In this document: piece by piece, positions 8,414 through 17,826 of the stretch
Numbering within the stretch: position 1 is the first letter of the stretch
Layout of the letters: every line of letters begins with the position of its first letter
Assembly (NCBI GenBank): GCA_023392535.1
Contig: JAEVYY010000007.1
Coordinates: 124,001 to 188,000, forward strand
Direction: 5' to 3'
DNA: 64,000 bases
Origin: Bacillota bacterium
GTDB taxonomy: Bacteria > Bacillota > Clostridia > Lachnospirales > Lachnospiraceae
Program-made: the position numbers and the translations under genes
The notes under the pieces: generated by a model
What the model was told of the DNA's origin: nothing
The model's input: the letters and a program-made list of their open reading frames with translations, nothing else
The model's database searches: none

Positions 8414-8442
8414 TTGAAAAGGAATGTAACCTTTGTTACACT
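8414..8442 (+). promoter_or_regulatory. GH3 gene promoter with overlapping TGTAAC-N4-GTTACA operator
   Basis: A candidate promoter TTGAAA-N17-TACACT is overlapped by a perfect 16-bp palindrome TGTAACCTTTGTTACA (8425-8440). A separate half-site TGTTACA lies at 8364-8370 toward the divergent glycosyltransferase gene. Repressor control of the glucosidase gene is likely. Confidence 0.5.
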
Positions 8443-8483
8443 TTTAGATAAATAAAATTAGTATTGTTAGGGGGGCTCTAATA

Positions 8484-10343
8484 ATGAAACATAAAAAGAT
8501 AGGGATACTTCTAGCCTTCGTTCTGCTGCTATCCGCTTGCGGAGGAAGACAATCTGAAAGTACGGTTCGAGTACAAGATGGAACTTTTGCTGCTTCTGAT
8601 AATGAAGGAAGCAGTACTTCGGTCGAGGAAATTCTTTCAAAATTAACATTAGATCAAAAGGCTGCGCAAATGGTACAGGGAGCAATTTATAGCGTATCAG
8701 ATACCAGTATGAGAGAGAACTGCTATGGTAGTATCCTTTCTACCTATGGTGAAAATTCATTAAATGCATCAGAATGGAAAGAGAAAATCCTTCATTATCA
8801 AGAGTATGCTATGAGTTCAGAGGCCGGGATACCCTACCTATATGGAAATGATGCGGTCCATGGGGTCAATACCTGCGAAGGTGCGGTCATATTTCCTCAT
8901 AATATAGGGATCGGTGCTGCGAATAATGAGATGCTGACTTACCAGATGGGGCAGGCGGTAGCAAATGAGGCTAAGTTAACAGGGATGCTTTGGAGTTTTT
9001 CTCCATGTATTGCGGTGGCACAAGATCCTAGATGGGGTCGTACCTATGAAAGCTATTCGTCTGAAACTGGCGTTGCAACAAAACTGGGAACAGCATTCGC
9101 AAAAGGTTTGATAGATGGCGGTGTCCTTCCTTGTGCAAAGCATTTTTTTGCGGAGGGGAATGTTTTGTATGGAACAGGGGAATCATTAGATGGTCAGAAT
9201 AGATTGATCGATCGTGGTGATGCCAAACTGTCAGAGGCAGAGATAGAAGATTTGCTAGAGGGATATAAAGCACTCATTGAGGCTGGCGTTAAGACCATTA
9301 TGATCAGTCACAGTAGTTTGAACGGCATTAAAATGCATGAAAATAAGAGATATATAGAAATGTTAAAGGAGGATATGGGATTCACCGGTTTTATTGTAAG
9401 TGATTGGAACTCGATCCATAACATACCAGGTAATAATTTAAAGGAACAGACGATTGCTGCAATTAATGCTGGTATTGATATGCTGATGGAAGATACACAA
9501 TATGAAAAATGTAGAATCTATATTATAGAAGGAGTGAAAGAAGGAAAAATTTCCGAAAGCCGACTTGATGATGCGGTCAGAAGAATTCTTATGGTAAAGA
9601 AAGAAATGGGAATTCTGGATGACCCCATGATGGAGCAGGTGACAGCAGAGGAGAGCAGCGTAGGTTCTGATAAATATCGAAATCTGTCAAGAACATTGGT
9701 CGAAGAAAGTCTTGTTTTATTAAAGAATGAGAACTCCATATTGCCGATTCGGAAAGGGGCTAAACTATTCGTGACAGGGCCTGCCGCAAATGATGTTGGA
9801 GTACTGTGTGGTGGGTGGACGATTACCTGGATGGGCAGTTCTGATATAGACAATAACAGCCGAAAATGGATACCGGAAGGGAAAACAATCCTTGACGGTC
9901 TTAGAGAACTTGCTAAGGAAAACGATTTGACGATTATCACGGATCCGGAAAAAGCAGCAGATACAGATTTAACATTATTATGCCTGGGAGAAAAGACATA
10001 TGCAGAATGGATAGGAGACAGTTCCGATATCAGCATTACAGGAGAACTTGGGCTGGAAGACAATGCCAAAACAATCGATCTTGCTAATAGCATTGGACAT
10101 CCGATAGTAGCTTGTATCGTGGCAGGAAGAAATGTAATCATCAGTGATTATGTGGATCAGTGGGACGGGATTGTAATGTGCTACCTGCCTGGAAGTGAGG
10201 GGGACGGCGTTGCGAATGTGCTGACAGGAAAGAGCAGTTTTAATGGAACACTGCCGATGCCATACTACTCAAAGGTTGCGGATATCAGGACGGATCGTGT
10301 CATGTTTCCAGTGGGATATGGATTGCAATATGAAATCAAATAA
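8484..10343 (+). CDS. secreted beta-glucosidase-type GH3 lipoprotein
   Basis: This 619-residue glycoside hydrolase family 3 enzyme has a lipoprotein signal with lipobox LLSAC (Cys19), so it should act on the outer membrane face. Domain 1 (TIM barrel, ~50-375) contains GNDAVHG, DPRWGRTYESYSSE, the KHF motif (219-221) and the nucleophile in IVSDWNS (Asp307). Domain 2 (~400-600) has the ESLVLLKNEN start and AGRNVIISDYVDQWDGIV. Without C-terminal FnIII it resembles compact exo-beta-glucosidases acting on oligosaccharides such as cellodextrins. A palindrome overlaps its promoter. The stop lies one base from the convergent YetF-like gene, leaving no room for an intergenic terminator. Confidence 0.93.
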   Translation: MKHKKIGILLAFVLLLSACGGRQSESTVRVQDGTFAASDNEGSSTSVEEILSKLTLDQKAAQMVQGAIYSVSDTSMRENCYGSILSTYGENSLNASEWKEKILHYQEYAMSSEAGIPYLYGNDAVHGVNTCEGAVIFPHNIGIGAANNEMLTYQMGQAVANEAKLTGMLWSFSPCIAVAQDPRWGRTYESYSSETGVATKLGTAFAKGLIDGGVLPCAKHFFAEGNVLYGTGESLDGQNRLIDRGDAKLSEAEIEDLLEGYKALIEAGVKTIMISHSSLNGIKMHENKRYIEMLKEDMGFTGFIVSDWNSIHNIPGNNLKEQTIAAINAGIDMLMEDTQYEKCRIYIIEGVKEGKISESRLDDAVRRILMVKKEMGILDDPMMEQVTAEESSVGSDKYRNLSRTLVEESLVLLKNENSILPIRKGAKLFVTGPAANDVGVLCGGWTITWMGSSDIDNNSRKWIPEGKTILDGLRELAKENDLTIITDPEKAADTDLTLLCLGEKTYAEWIGDSSDISITGELGLEDNAKTIDLANSIGHPIVACIVAGRNVIISDYVDQWDGIVMCYLPGSEGDGVANVLTGKSSFNGTLPMPYYSKVADIRTDRVMFPVGYGLQYEIK

Positions 10344-10344
10344 G

Positions 10345-10944
10345 TTAAGGCTCATTTTTGCCTTCGCTGTTTTTCGTCTTAACTTCTTGGAACAGAGTAT
10401 CGGGATCCTTCTTCTGTGTGTTCTGATAACCGTTCATAAGTTGGCTTAACTTTGATATTTCGCTCATTATGGTCATAAAATCTTCTTTCGTCAGTGGTTT
10501 TTTGTCATCTTTTAATTCGTACCCCAATTGACCACTTACTTCGAGTGTGCCCGTTTTTACATCTTGCAGGGAACTGATGCCATTCTGTCGCAAGCGTGTC
10601 TCAAGTCCATCTATCGTAAGTCTTAGCTTTTTTAAATTTTTAAGATTGGGTTCTCCGTTTTCAATTATAATAATAGCTTTTCCCGAAAAAAAGGTTTCCA
10701 GTATATCAAACTTTATTTCCAAATATTCTGAAACAATCATAAGTAGAGTATAAATAAAAGCGATGAGTAGAGTACCCCAAATATTTTTTTCTGCAATAGG
10801 CTGTATCAGTAGAGAGCCAATTCCGACCATAACAATGGTTTGCGTTATGGTCATCTGTGAGATTGATTTACGTCCTCCAATTCGTAAAATTATCTTGCCT
10901 ATAAAAAAAATTACGATTGTTTTCCAAATCAAATTATAGTCCAT
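10345..10944 (-). CDS. YetF/DUF421 membrane protein
   Basis: This 199-residue protein belongs to the YetF/DUF421 family. It starts with two to three membrane helices (WKTIVIFFIGKIILRIGGRK, then TQTIVMVGIGSLLIQPI and IWGTLLIAFIYTLLMIV) and continues with a cytoplasmic alpha/beta domain with the family pattern GKAIIIIENG...LRLTIDGLETRLRQNGI. In Bacillus, related proteins (YetF, YdfS) are linked to the spore or membrane, with no known activity. A C-terminal Lys/Glu-rich tail is extra. AAAGGAG precedes the start by ~9 bases on the minus strand. It is divergent from the AraC-type gene and tail-to-tail with the GH3 gene. Confidence 0.88.
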   Translation of the reverse strand: MDYNLIWKTIVIFFIGKIILRIGGRKSISQMTITQTIVMVGIGSLLIQPIAEKNIWGTLLIAFIYTLLMIVSEYLEIKFDILETFFSGKAIIIIENGEPNLKNLKKLRLTIDGLETRLRQNGISSLQDVKTGTLEVSGQLGYELKDDKKPLTKEDFMTIMSEISKLSQLMNGYQNTQKKDPDTLFQEVKTKNSEGKNEP

Positions 10945-11076
10945 GATGCCAGCTCCTTTTTGTGTTGATATCTCTTCTTTTAGTATTCGTGAAATTTAGG
11001 TATAATATGCAAGATAGATCTCATGAAGCAGAAGTTGGAATTTTAAATTAATAGTATGATTGCAGGGAGGAAATAG

Positions 11077-12003
11077 ATGGCTGATCAAAAGTGTCAGGAA
11101 GAATATATACGAAGAATTCATAAAGTCCAGGATTATATGGAAGATCATATAGGGCGTTCTCTGACGATTGAGGAGCTTTCCCACATTGCTGGGTTTTCCA
11201 AATACCATTTCAGTCGGATTTTTCAAGGCGTCTTACAGGAACCATTAGCTCATTATGTGAATAGGATCCGTATGGAGAAGGCCCTGTTTTTGCTGGCCCA
11301 CCGGCTAGACAAAAATATGACAGAGATTGCCTATGAACTAGGGCTATCGGATTCCGCTGTCTTCTCCCGCACATTTAAGAATTTCTATGGAATCAGCCCA
11401 AGAGAATACAGGAAGGCGTATAGCAAGAATTGCAAAGATTTGTTTTTATTGTCTGAGTACAATAAGATTACAGCAAAGAAAGAGTGGCCAGCAGATCCGT
11501 TTCCTGTGACCGGTCAGATTACCATTGAGAGCCTTAAGGAAAAAAAGGTCGTCTATGTGAGGCATACCGGCACTTATGAGACTTTAGACAAAGAGTACGG
11601 AAATCTGATACAGACGTTAATTGCGCATGCAAAGAAACAAGACCTCCTTGTGGATGATCAGAATTGGTGGCTTGCCATGTACCATGACAACCCTGAATTT
11701 GGAGAGGAGAGCCAGTTCCGGACCAGTCTGTGTTTGACAATACCACGAGATATCCAGATAGTGGAAGACGGAGTGGTTGGAACAATGAGGTTAGAGGGGG
11801 GGCTGTATGCGGTGGGACACTTCCGGATTCATCAGGAACAATACGCAGATGCCTGGAATTTTATGTATCAGAAGTGGATTACAGGTAGTGGCTATGTTCC
11901 AAGAGATTACAATCCTTTTGAAGTGTATCGTAACGATCCGTATGCGGATGCGAATCATATCCATGAGGTGGACATCTACGTTCCTATTGAGCCCCTTTCT
12001 TAA
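11077..12003 (+). CDS. AraC-family regulator with GyrI-like effector domain
   Basis: The 308-residue regulator has an N-terminal AraC double helix-turn-helix (residues ~10-110; LTIEELSHIAGFSKYHFSRIF and MTEIAYELGLSDSAVFSRTF) and a C-terminal GyrI-like/SOUL-type ligand domain (~145-305), as in Rob/BmrR-like drug-sensing regulators. Such proteins bind bulky hydrophobic drugs and activate resistance genes. The gene lies 29 bases upstream of a UvrA-like ATPase and a serine hydrolase, probably as one operon, so the ligand may be the compound those proteins handle. GGGAGG sits 6-7 bases before the start. Confidence 0.92.
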   Translation: MADQKCQEEYIRRIHKVQDYMEDHIGRSLTIEELSHIAGFSKYHFSRIFQGVLQEPLAHYVNRIRMEKALFLLAHRLDKNMTEIAYELGLSDSAVFSRTFKNFYGISPREYRKAYSKNCKDLFLLSEYNKITAKKEWPADPFPVTGQITIESLKEKKVVYVRHTGTYETLDKEYGNLIQTLIAHAKKQDLLVDDQNWWLAMYHDNPEFGEESQFRTSLCLTIPRDIQIVEDGVVGTMRLEGGLYAVGHFRIHQEQYADAWNFMYQKWITGSGYVPRDYNPFEVYRNDPYADANHIHEVDIYVPIEPLS

Positions 12004-12032
12004 ATGCTGCAATCTTATTTCGATGTGAGCAT

Positions 12033-14342
12033 ATGGAAGAAATCATAATACAAGGGGCACGAATCCATAATCTGAAAAATATCAATCTAACAATCCCCAA
12101 ACATCAACTAGTAGTGATCACTGGTATCAGCGGTTCTGGAAAATCCAGTTTGGCATTTGATATCCTGTTTGAAGAAGGCAAGAACCAGTATTTAAGGTCG
12201 ATTGGCATTCTGTCTGGACTGGATAATCAGGACCGGTTTGATCGTATGGAAGGAATCGGTCCTACGGTAGCGGTGCATCAAAATACTGTCCGGCAAAGCA
12301 ATCCCCGTTCTACCGTGGGCACAAAGACCGGAATTCTAAACCAACTGGCTCTTATCTATGCCAGTGATGGAAAAGCAATAGGAGATCATAGTGTACGTTT
12401 GTCTCCAGGCAGTTTTCTCTATACAACCGTGGATGGCATGTGTCTTAACTGTCAAGGCAGAGGAACTTATTTTGATGTCGATCTGGAGCAGTTGGTTCCA
12501 GATAAAAAGACACCCCTTTTTAAAGTCTATGAAAGTCTGCAGGTAACAGCAGGTTACTTACGGATATTAAAAAAGAAATACGGATTGTATTTTAATACTC
12601 CATTCTGGGAACTTCCGAAAGAGATACAAGGAGAGGTGGTCTATGGAGAGTATGAAAATGGGAAACAAAGCTACTGTTTAGAGCGTATACTAAGAAATGC
12701 TTATAATAAGGGGGAGGATGTGGATAAAGTGTACGCAAAGCTCATTTGTCCAGAGTGTCATGGGGAGCGGATCGGTCACGAAGCAAGTGAAATTATTCTT
12801 TATGGAAAGCGGATTGGGGAGTTGGGGAAAATGACGCTATCGGTCCTTTTTCAATATTTAAATAACATTCCAAAGGATGAATTATCTCAGTTTAGCAGGA
12901 ATGTGATAAAGAATATAAAAGAAAGATTAACACATCTGATCGAATTACGGTTAGGGCATTTGGCTCTTTACCGCGAGATGGCTTCTTTAAGCGGTGGAGA
13001 GTTACAGCGAATCTTTCTTGACCTTCATCTGGAATCTGGACAGGATTCCCTAATCTATGTCTTTGATGAACCAATGGCAGGCTTGCACCCTTCTGAGAAG
13101 CAAAGCATGATTAAAGGTGTAAAAAAAGTAAGAGAACTTGGTAATACAGTGATTGTAGTTGAGCATGATAAAGAGATGATTCGTCATGCTGACCATATTA
13201 TTGAGATTGGTCCAGGGGCAGGTAGAGAAGGCGGATTCGTGGTATATCAGGGGAATTATGATAAATACAAGAAATCGGATACTCTGCTAAGCCAGTATCT
13301 ATCTGGCAAACATTCCATGTTGGAAAGAGCGATGAAAAAGTGGGTATTTAATCAAAACGATTGCCTAACCCTGGAGCATGCCAATATTCATTATTTAAGA
13401 GATGTAACAGTAGTATTTCCTCTTCATGCTATGGTTGGTATTGCAGGGGTATCTGGAAGTGGCAAGAGTACTTTGATTGCTGGAACGCTTTTGAAGCGCC
13501 TGGCCAGTGCATTCAATAGAAAATCATTAACCGGAAGATATGCTTATGCAAATGGGCTAAAGGGGGTGGAGCGGATTTATGGATTCGTAAAAATATCCCA
13601 GGAACCAATCGGAAGAAGTGGCAGTTCCACACCAGCTTCTTATATCGGTATCTGGGATATGATCCGGAAACTTTTTGCAGAACAGCCGGAAGCAAAAGAG
13701 AGAGAAATGAGTGCTGGACATTTTTCTTTTCATTCAAAAGGCGCATGTCAAGACTGTGGTGGAAGTGGTTATGAAAAAATTTATTTAACTTCTGATTTTT
13801 ATGTTGAAAAAATCTGTCAGGGATGTCTTGGCAAACGGTTTCGAAAAGATAGTCTATCTATAAATTACCATGGAAAAAAGATCACCGATGTGTTAGGGCT
13901 GAGCATTGCAGAGGCTTTACGTTTTTTTGCGGATCACAGTAGCATTGTGAAACCACTTACTATCTTAGAGCAGATGGGTATGGGATATTTGGCACTTGGT
14001 CAGCCCACTTCTTCTTTGAGCGGCGGCGAAGCACAGAGATTAAAGCTTGCGAAAGAGTTGGGGCGGGTACAAAAAGGAAATATGCTCTATGTGCTGGATG
14101 AGCCAACAACAGGTCTTAGCCTATACGATACAGAATTGTTGTTAAAGTTATTGGATCAGTTGGTGGTAAGTGGAAACTCGGTAATTATCATTGAACATAA
14201 TGCGCAGGTTCTTAAAAATTGCGATTATATCATTGAACTTGGACCGGAAGGCGGTGAAAAAGGAGGACAGATCATTGCCCAGGGAACGCCAGAACAATTG
14301 AGAGACAATCAGGACTCCATGACAGGAAGGTATCTTTTATGA
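12033..14342 (+). CDS. UvrA-like ABC ATPase (short, UvrA2/DrrC-type)
   Basis: At 769 residues this is clearly shorter than canonical UvrA (~940). It has two ABC ATPase modules: Walker A GISGSGKSS (~residue 32) with signature LSGGELQ, and GVSGSGKST (~472) with LSGGEAQ. Zinc-type CxxC pairs are in CLNCQGRG, CPECHGE, CQDCGGSG and CQGCLGKR. The region that normally carries the UvrB-binding domain after the first Walker A is reduced, as in UvrA2/DrrC proteins associated with resistance to DNA-binding drugs. It overlaps the next gene by ATGA. The neighbour AraC-GyrI regulator supports an inducible drug-tolerance role rather than housekeeping repair; this is inference. Confidence 0.9.
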   Translation: MEEIIIQGARIHNLKNINLTIPKHQLVVITGISGSGKSSLAFDILFEEGKNQYLRSIGILSGLDNQDRFDRMEGIGPTVAVHQNTVRQSNPRSTVGTKTGILNQLALIYASDGKAIGDHSVRLSPGSFLYTTVDGMCLNCQGRGTYFDVDLEQLVPDKKTPLFKVYESLQVTAGYLRILKKKYGLYFNTPFWELPKEIQGEVVYGEYENGKQSYCLERILRNAYNKGEDVDKVYAKLICPECHGERIGHEASEIILYGKRIGELGKMTLSVLFQYLNNIPKDELSQFSRNVIKNIKERLTHLIELRLGHLALYREMASLSGGELQRIFLDLHLESGQDSLIYVFDEPMAGLHPSEKQSMIKGVKKVRELGNTVIVVEHDKEMIRHADHIIEIGPGAGREGGFVVYQGNYDKYKKSDTLLSQYLSGKHSMLERAMKKWVFNQNDCLTLEHANIHYLRDVTVVFPLHAMVGIAGVSGSGKSTLIAGTLLKRLASAFNRKSLTGRYAYANGLKGVERIYGFVKISQEPIGRSGSSTPASYIGIWDMIRKLFAEQPEAKEREMSAGHFSFHSKGACQDCGGSGYEKIYLTSDFYVEKICQGCLGKRFRKDSLSINYHGKKITDVLGLSIAEALRFFADHSSIVKPLTILEQMGMGYLALGQPTSSLSGGEAQRLKLAKELGRVQKGNMLYVLDEPTTGLSLYDTELLLKLLDQLVVSGNSVIIIEHNAQVLKNCDYIIELGPEGGEKGGQIIAQGTPEQLRDNQDSMTGRYLL

Positions 14343-15304
14343 ATCCAAAAATAGGGTTAGAAAAAATCATAAATGGTAGTTATAAGAACACCGCTGGATT
14401 GATAATATTAAAAAATGGGGAAGTAGTATTTGAAGATTACTTTAATAAGAATACGAGATCAAGTACGCTCCATGTCTTTTCCGTGACCAAGAGTATTATT
14501 TCTATCGTAATCGGCATTGCCATAGAAAAGGGATATATCAAAAATGTGAATCAAAAAGTATTAGAGTTTTTTCCAGATTACGTAATAAAGAAAGGAGAAA
14601 AAACAATACAAAATGTCACACTGGAAGATATGTTAACAATGACAGCACCATATCAATATAAAGCAGAGCCTTATACAGAATATTTTGCGAGTGATGACTG
14701 GGTAACAAGTGCACTTGATTTGTTAGGAGGCAAGGGAAGGATAGGAGAATTCAGATACGCGCCAACCATAGGACCAGACATTTTATCGGGTATTCTCGTA
14801 AGAGCCACGGGATGCTCCGTACTTGATTTTGCAACTAAGTATTTATTTGCGCCATTGGGGATTCAGGTGGAAGGAAATGTAGTCTTTGAAAGTAAGGATG
14901 AACAACTAACCTGGTACAAAGAAAAAAATGTCAGTGGCTGGGTGACTGATCGAAAAGGGGTCAATACAGCAGGATGGGGTCTTGCACTCACGACATGGGA
15001 TATGGCAAAAGTGGGACAGTTATATTTAAATAATGGAATATGGATGGGTGAACAACTGGTACCATCCTGGTGGATTGATGAGAGTACAAAGAGGCATAGC
15101 AAATGGAGGAAGCTTTTCTATGGCTATCTTTGGTGGATCATGGATGAAAAAGAAGAAAGTTATGCAGCGATAGGCGATGGTGGAAATGTTATCTATGTCA
15201 ATAGAAAGAAAGGACTCGTAATAGCAATTACTTCTCTTTTTGTACCTGGTGCCAAAGACAGATTAAAACTGATCAGGGAATATATAGAACCAAATTTTGG
15301 ATAG
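14339..15304 (+). CDS. serine hydrolase, class C beta-lactamase-like
   Basis: This 321-residue protein is of the COG1680 beta-lactamase/6-aminohexanoate-dimer-hydrolase group. The nucleophile motif SVTKS (SxxK) lies at residue ~50, and a late WWIMDEKEESYAAIGDGGN block matches the C-terminal GxGG motif. The middle YxN motif is altered: FRYAPTIG has YAP. There is no signal peptide, so it appears cytoplasmic, unlike secreted lactamases; it may be an esterase or amidase. The start overlaps the UvrA-like stop (ATGA), so it is translationally coupled, pointing to joint action, perhaps hydrolysis of the same compound. No activity should be assumed. Confidence 0.85.
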   Translation: MNPKIGLEKIINGSYKNTAGLIILKNGEVVFEDYFNKNTRSSTLHVFSVTKSIISIVIGIAIEKGYIKNVNQKVLEFFPDYVIKKGEKTIQNVTLEDMLTMTAPYQYKAEPYTEYFASDDWVTSALDLLGGKGRIGEFRYAPTIGPDILSGILVRATGCSVLDFATKYLFAPLGIQVEGNVVFESKDEQLTWYKEKNVSGWVTDRKGVNTAGWGLALTTWDMAKVGQLYLNNGIWMGEQLVPSWWIDESTKRHSKWRKLFYGYLWWIMDEKEESYAAIGDGGNVIYVNRKKGLVIAITSLFVPGAKDRLKLIREYIEPNFG

Positions 15305-15392
15305 TATCTATTCTTGCATAGGGAGCTAACCGCAAACATATATTGCTAGAAAGATACGGCAGACAATGCCTCAAAGAATCAAGGAAGAAGTT

Positions 15393-16415
15393 ATGATCAA
15401 CAGAAACGTTAACCAGATTCAAATTCTTGCAGAAGATCTCTATATTCCCTGGGCAATGGAGATGAGTGAAGATGGCAGGTTGTTTTTTACGGAGCGTAAC
15501 GGAAATTTACGTGTGATAGAAAATGGAATCGTTAATCCTGAGCCTGTGTATACTTTTGGTCCGCCTTTTGTAAGTGTCGGAGAAGGCGGACTCATGGGTC
15601 TTGCTCTGGACAGCAATTTTCTTTCCAATGGGTTTGTTTATCTTATGTATACCTATGCAGAAAATGGAAGACTCTATAACCGTGTGGTACGTATGCGTAT
15701 TGAGGGCAATGCTGCATTAGATGAGGAAATCCTTTTAGATCGGATTCCAGCAGGACAGTTCCATAATGGTGGAAGGATAAAAATAGGTCCGGATGATTAT
15801 TTGTATATAGCCACAGGGGATGCGCAAGATCGTGATCTTGCGCAGGATATTAATAGTCTGGCAGGTAAGATACTGCGGATTGGAACCGATGGGAGCATTC
15901 CGTCTGATAATCCTATAAACGGTTCCCCGGTCTACGCTCTCGGATTTAGAAATCCTCAGGGACTGGCATGGAATGATAAGAAGGTATTGTACGCATCGGA
16001 GCATGGAGAAACAGCTCATGATGAAATAAATATCATACAGCCTTTGGGAAATTATGGCTGGCCCTATGTCACGGGTAATATGGAAATGGCGGAAATGGAT
16101 TTTAGTAAGCCGGTATTAGAAAGCGGAAATGAAACCTGGGCTCCTTCGGGAATAGCCTTTGTAACGGATGGGCCCAGAATGGGTCAACTACTGGTAGCAA
16201 CACTTCGGGACAACGTACTTCTAGCGATTACATTGGACGAATCCGGAACCCAGGTCGTAAATGTAGAACCGCTATTTCAGGGGCGCTACGGACGGTTGAG
16301 GGATGTCTATCAGGCAAAAGACGGCGCCCTCTATCTCTCTACTAGCAACAGGGATGGCAGAGGCAGCTTACATCCTGGGGATGATTTGATCCTCCGAATG
16401 GTGACACCTATGTAA
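15393..16415 (+). CDS. soluble aldose sugar dehydrogenase-like beta-propeller (YliI/GSDH family)
   Basis: The 340-residue protein is a GSDH/YliI-type six-bladed propeller: LYIPWAMEMSEDGRLFFTERNG, VGEGGLMGLALD, HNGGRIKIGPDDYLYIATGDA (catalytic-type His in FHNGG) and GFRNPQGLAW are family hallmarks. Enzymes of this group oxidise sugars with PQQ, but no PQQ synthesis gene is here and clostridia rarely make PQQ. No signal peptide is visible. ATG 15393 is taken because AAGGAAG precedes it; ATG 15366 lacks a site. The gene ends inside the end of the convergent MocR gene (48-base overlap). A second propeller of this type is at 61982. Confidence 0.85.
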   Translation: MINRNVNQIQILAEDLYIPWAMEMSEDGRLFFTERNGNLRVIENGIVNPEPVYTFGPPFVSVGEGGLMGLALDSNFLSNGFVYLMYTYAENGRLYNRVVRMRIEGNAALDEEILLDRIPAGQFHNGGRIKIGPDDYLYIATGDAQDRDLAQDINSLAGKILRIGTDGSIPSDNPINGSPVYALGFRNPQGLAWNDKKVLYASEHGETAHDEINIIQPLGNYGWPYVTGNMEMAEMDFSKPVLESGNETWAPSGIAFVTDGPRMGQLLVATLRDNVLLAITLDESGTQVVNVEPLFQGRYGRLRDVYQAKDGALYLSTSNRDGRGSLHPGDDLILRMVTPM

Positions 16416-17816
16416 GGACTGAAACTCCAATATACAATCGTATAGTAATGTGACCCCTTTTTGTATGCGATCGGTTTCTAGATGTCCATATCCCATTAGC
16501 AGCTTGCCAAGATGCCGCCCTTTTTGAATGCAATGGTTTTCTACCAGAGTAATCGATAGCCCTCTTTGCAAACAGATAGGTAGGAAAGTATCATCAAACT
16601 GCATGCCAGGGAAATCAATGGCGACATGCAGCCCTGCACAGTCCCCATAGGCATGCCAATTGTTCCCAAAGGTCTTCTTCAACGATTCCAGCAATACCTT
16701 TCTGCGTTGGCCATAAATTTTGCGCATCTTTTGCACATGACGGTCAAATTTGCGTGTCCTTAAAAACTCTGCTAAGGCTGCCTGTTCAAAGGGAGGATTC
16801 TGCACATCTGTATGGGTGCGTAGATGACACCATTGCTTTTGTAACGGATATGGCAGGATAACATATCCTATTCGTAATGCCGGAAAAACGGATTTGCTGA
16901 ATGTACCCACATAAATCACACGTTGGGGATCCATTGCGTAAAGTGGTGCAATAGGTTCTCCGTCATATCGGAATTCGCTGTCATAATCATCTTCTAGGAG
17001 ATAGAGATCATTTTTTCTGGCTAATCGGATCAGTGTGCTGCGTCGTGATGCTGGAAGAATTCCTCCCATTGGAAATTGATGTGACGGTGTCACATATAGG
17101 ATGTCCTTACTCCTGCCGATTGGCAGATAGTCTGTTTGTATACCTAGGGCATCGACCGGTATGGGAATTATAGGACAACCTTTATTACGAAAGGTAGCAA
17201 GCATTCCCATATGGCAAGGATCCTCTACAAATACTTGATTTCCATCTCTTAAGAGCATGTCTGAAATGAGATGTAATCCGTGTGTTGCTCCCGCAGTAAT
17301 AAAGATATTGTCCGTTGAAACCTTTAGTCCACGGCTACGGAACAGCCAGGCAGCAATTTCTTCCAACAGTGCGGGCAAGCCTTTGGGACCGGTATAGCCC
17401 AAATTCGCGAGAGGAAGGTTCAAAGAGGCCTTGTGTAGGAGCTGTTGCCATAGGAAATTTGGAAACTGTCTTAAGTCAGGACGTCCTGTCTGAAAGTTTA
17501 CGGCAATCGGAGTTGGAGTTTGGATCTTCACTTCGGAAGATAACACAGGTTCACACCTGACAGGTTCTATGTACAGACCGTCAGCGACTCTCGTAGGAGC
17601 GCCTTGACGACTAATCAAATAGCCTTCCGCTATGAGCAGATCATAGGCGGTACAAACCGTGTTGCGGGAGACCTTCAATTCTTTTGCAAACTCTCGTGTG
17701 GATGGTAAAACCTCTCCACATTTTAAGAGTCCGGATAACATTAATTCTTTTAAAGTCTGATAAATCTGACGCCATAATGGCAATTCACTTTCTCGAATTA
17801 TTTCAATTCCTAACAT
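16368..17816 (-). CDS. MocR-type regulator (GntR HTH + aminotransferase domain)
   Basis: The 482-residue protein joins a GntR winged helix (residues ~10-80; LPLWRQIYQTLKELMLSG, VLPSTREFAKELKVSRNTV) to a fold-type I PLP aminotransferase domain (~110-470). The PLP lysine is in VGTFSKSVFPALRIGY and the aspartate in LLEDDYDSEFRY, so cofactor binding is likely retained. MocR regulators bind direct repeats and control divergent genes, and here the EamA permease is divergent with ACTGG repeats between (17827-17874). The pair resembles ycxD/ycxC of Bacillus. The GGAGG site is 4 bases from the ATG. Its 3' end overlaps the convergent dehydrogenase-like gene by 48 bases. Confidence 0.92.
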   Translation of the reverse strand: MLGIEIIRESELPLWRQIYQTLKELMLSGLLKCGEVLPSTREFAKELKVSRNTVCTAYDLLIAEGYLISRQGAPTRVADGLYIEPVRCEPVLSSEVKIQTPTPIAVNFQTGRPDLRQFPNFLWQQLLHKASLNLPLANLGYTGPKGLPALLEEIAAWLFRSRGLKVSTDNIFITAGATHGLHLISDMLLRDGNQVFVEDPCHMGMLATFRNKGCPIIPIPVDALGIQTDYLPIGRSKDILYVTPSHQFPMGGILPASRRSTLIRLARKNDLYLLEDDYDSEFRYDGEPIAPLYAMDPQRVIYVGTFSKSVFPALRIGYVILPYPLQKQWCHLRTHTDVQNPPFEQAALAEFLRTRKFDRHVQKMRKIYGQRRKVLLESLKKTFGNNWHAYGDCAGLHVAIDFPGMQFDDTFLPICLQRGLSITLVENHCIQKGRHLGKLLMGYGHLETDRIQKGVTLLYDCILEFQSLHRCHHSEDQIIPRM

Positions 17817-17826
17817 AATACCTCCA

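Noticed and set aside
8425..8440. CcpA cre site for the GH3 palindrome
   Set aside because: The centre is CTTT rather than the CG-centred cre pattern, and length and spacing do not fit.
9518..10141. 207-codon minus-strand ORF inside the GH3 gene
   Set aside because: It is a shadow of the well-supported GH3 coding frame: low-complexity Ser/Leu translation, no ribosome site, no family match.
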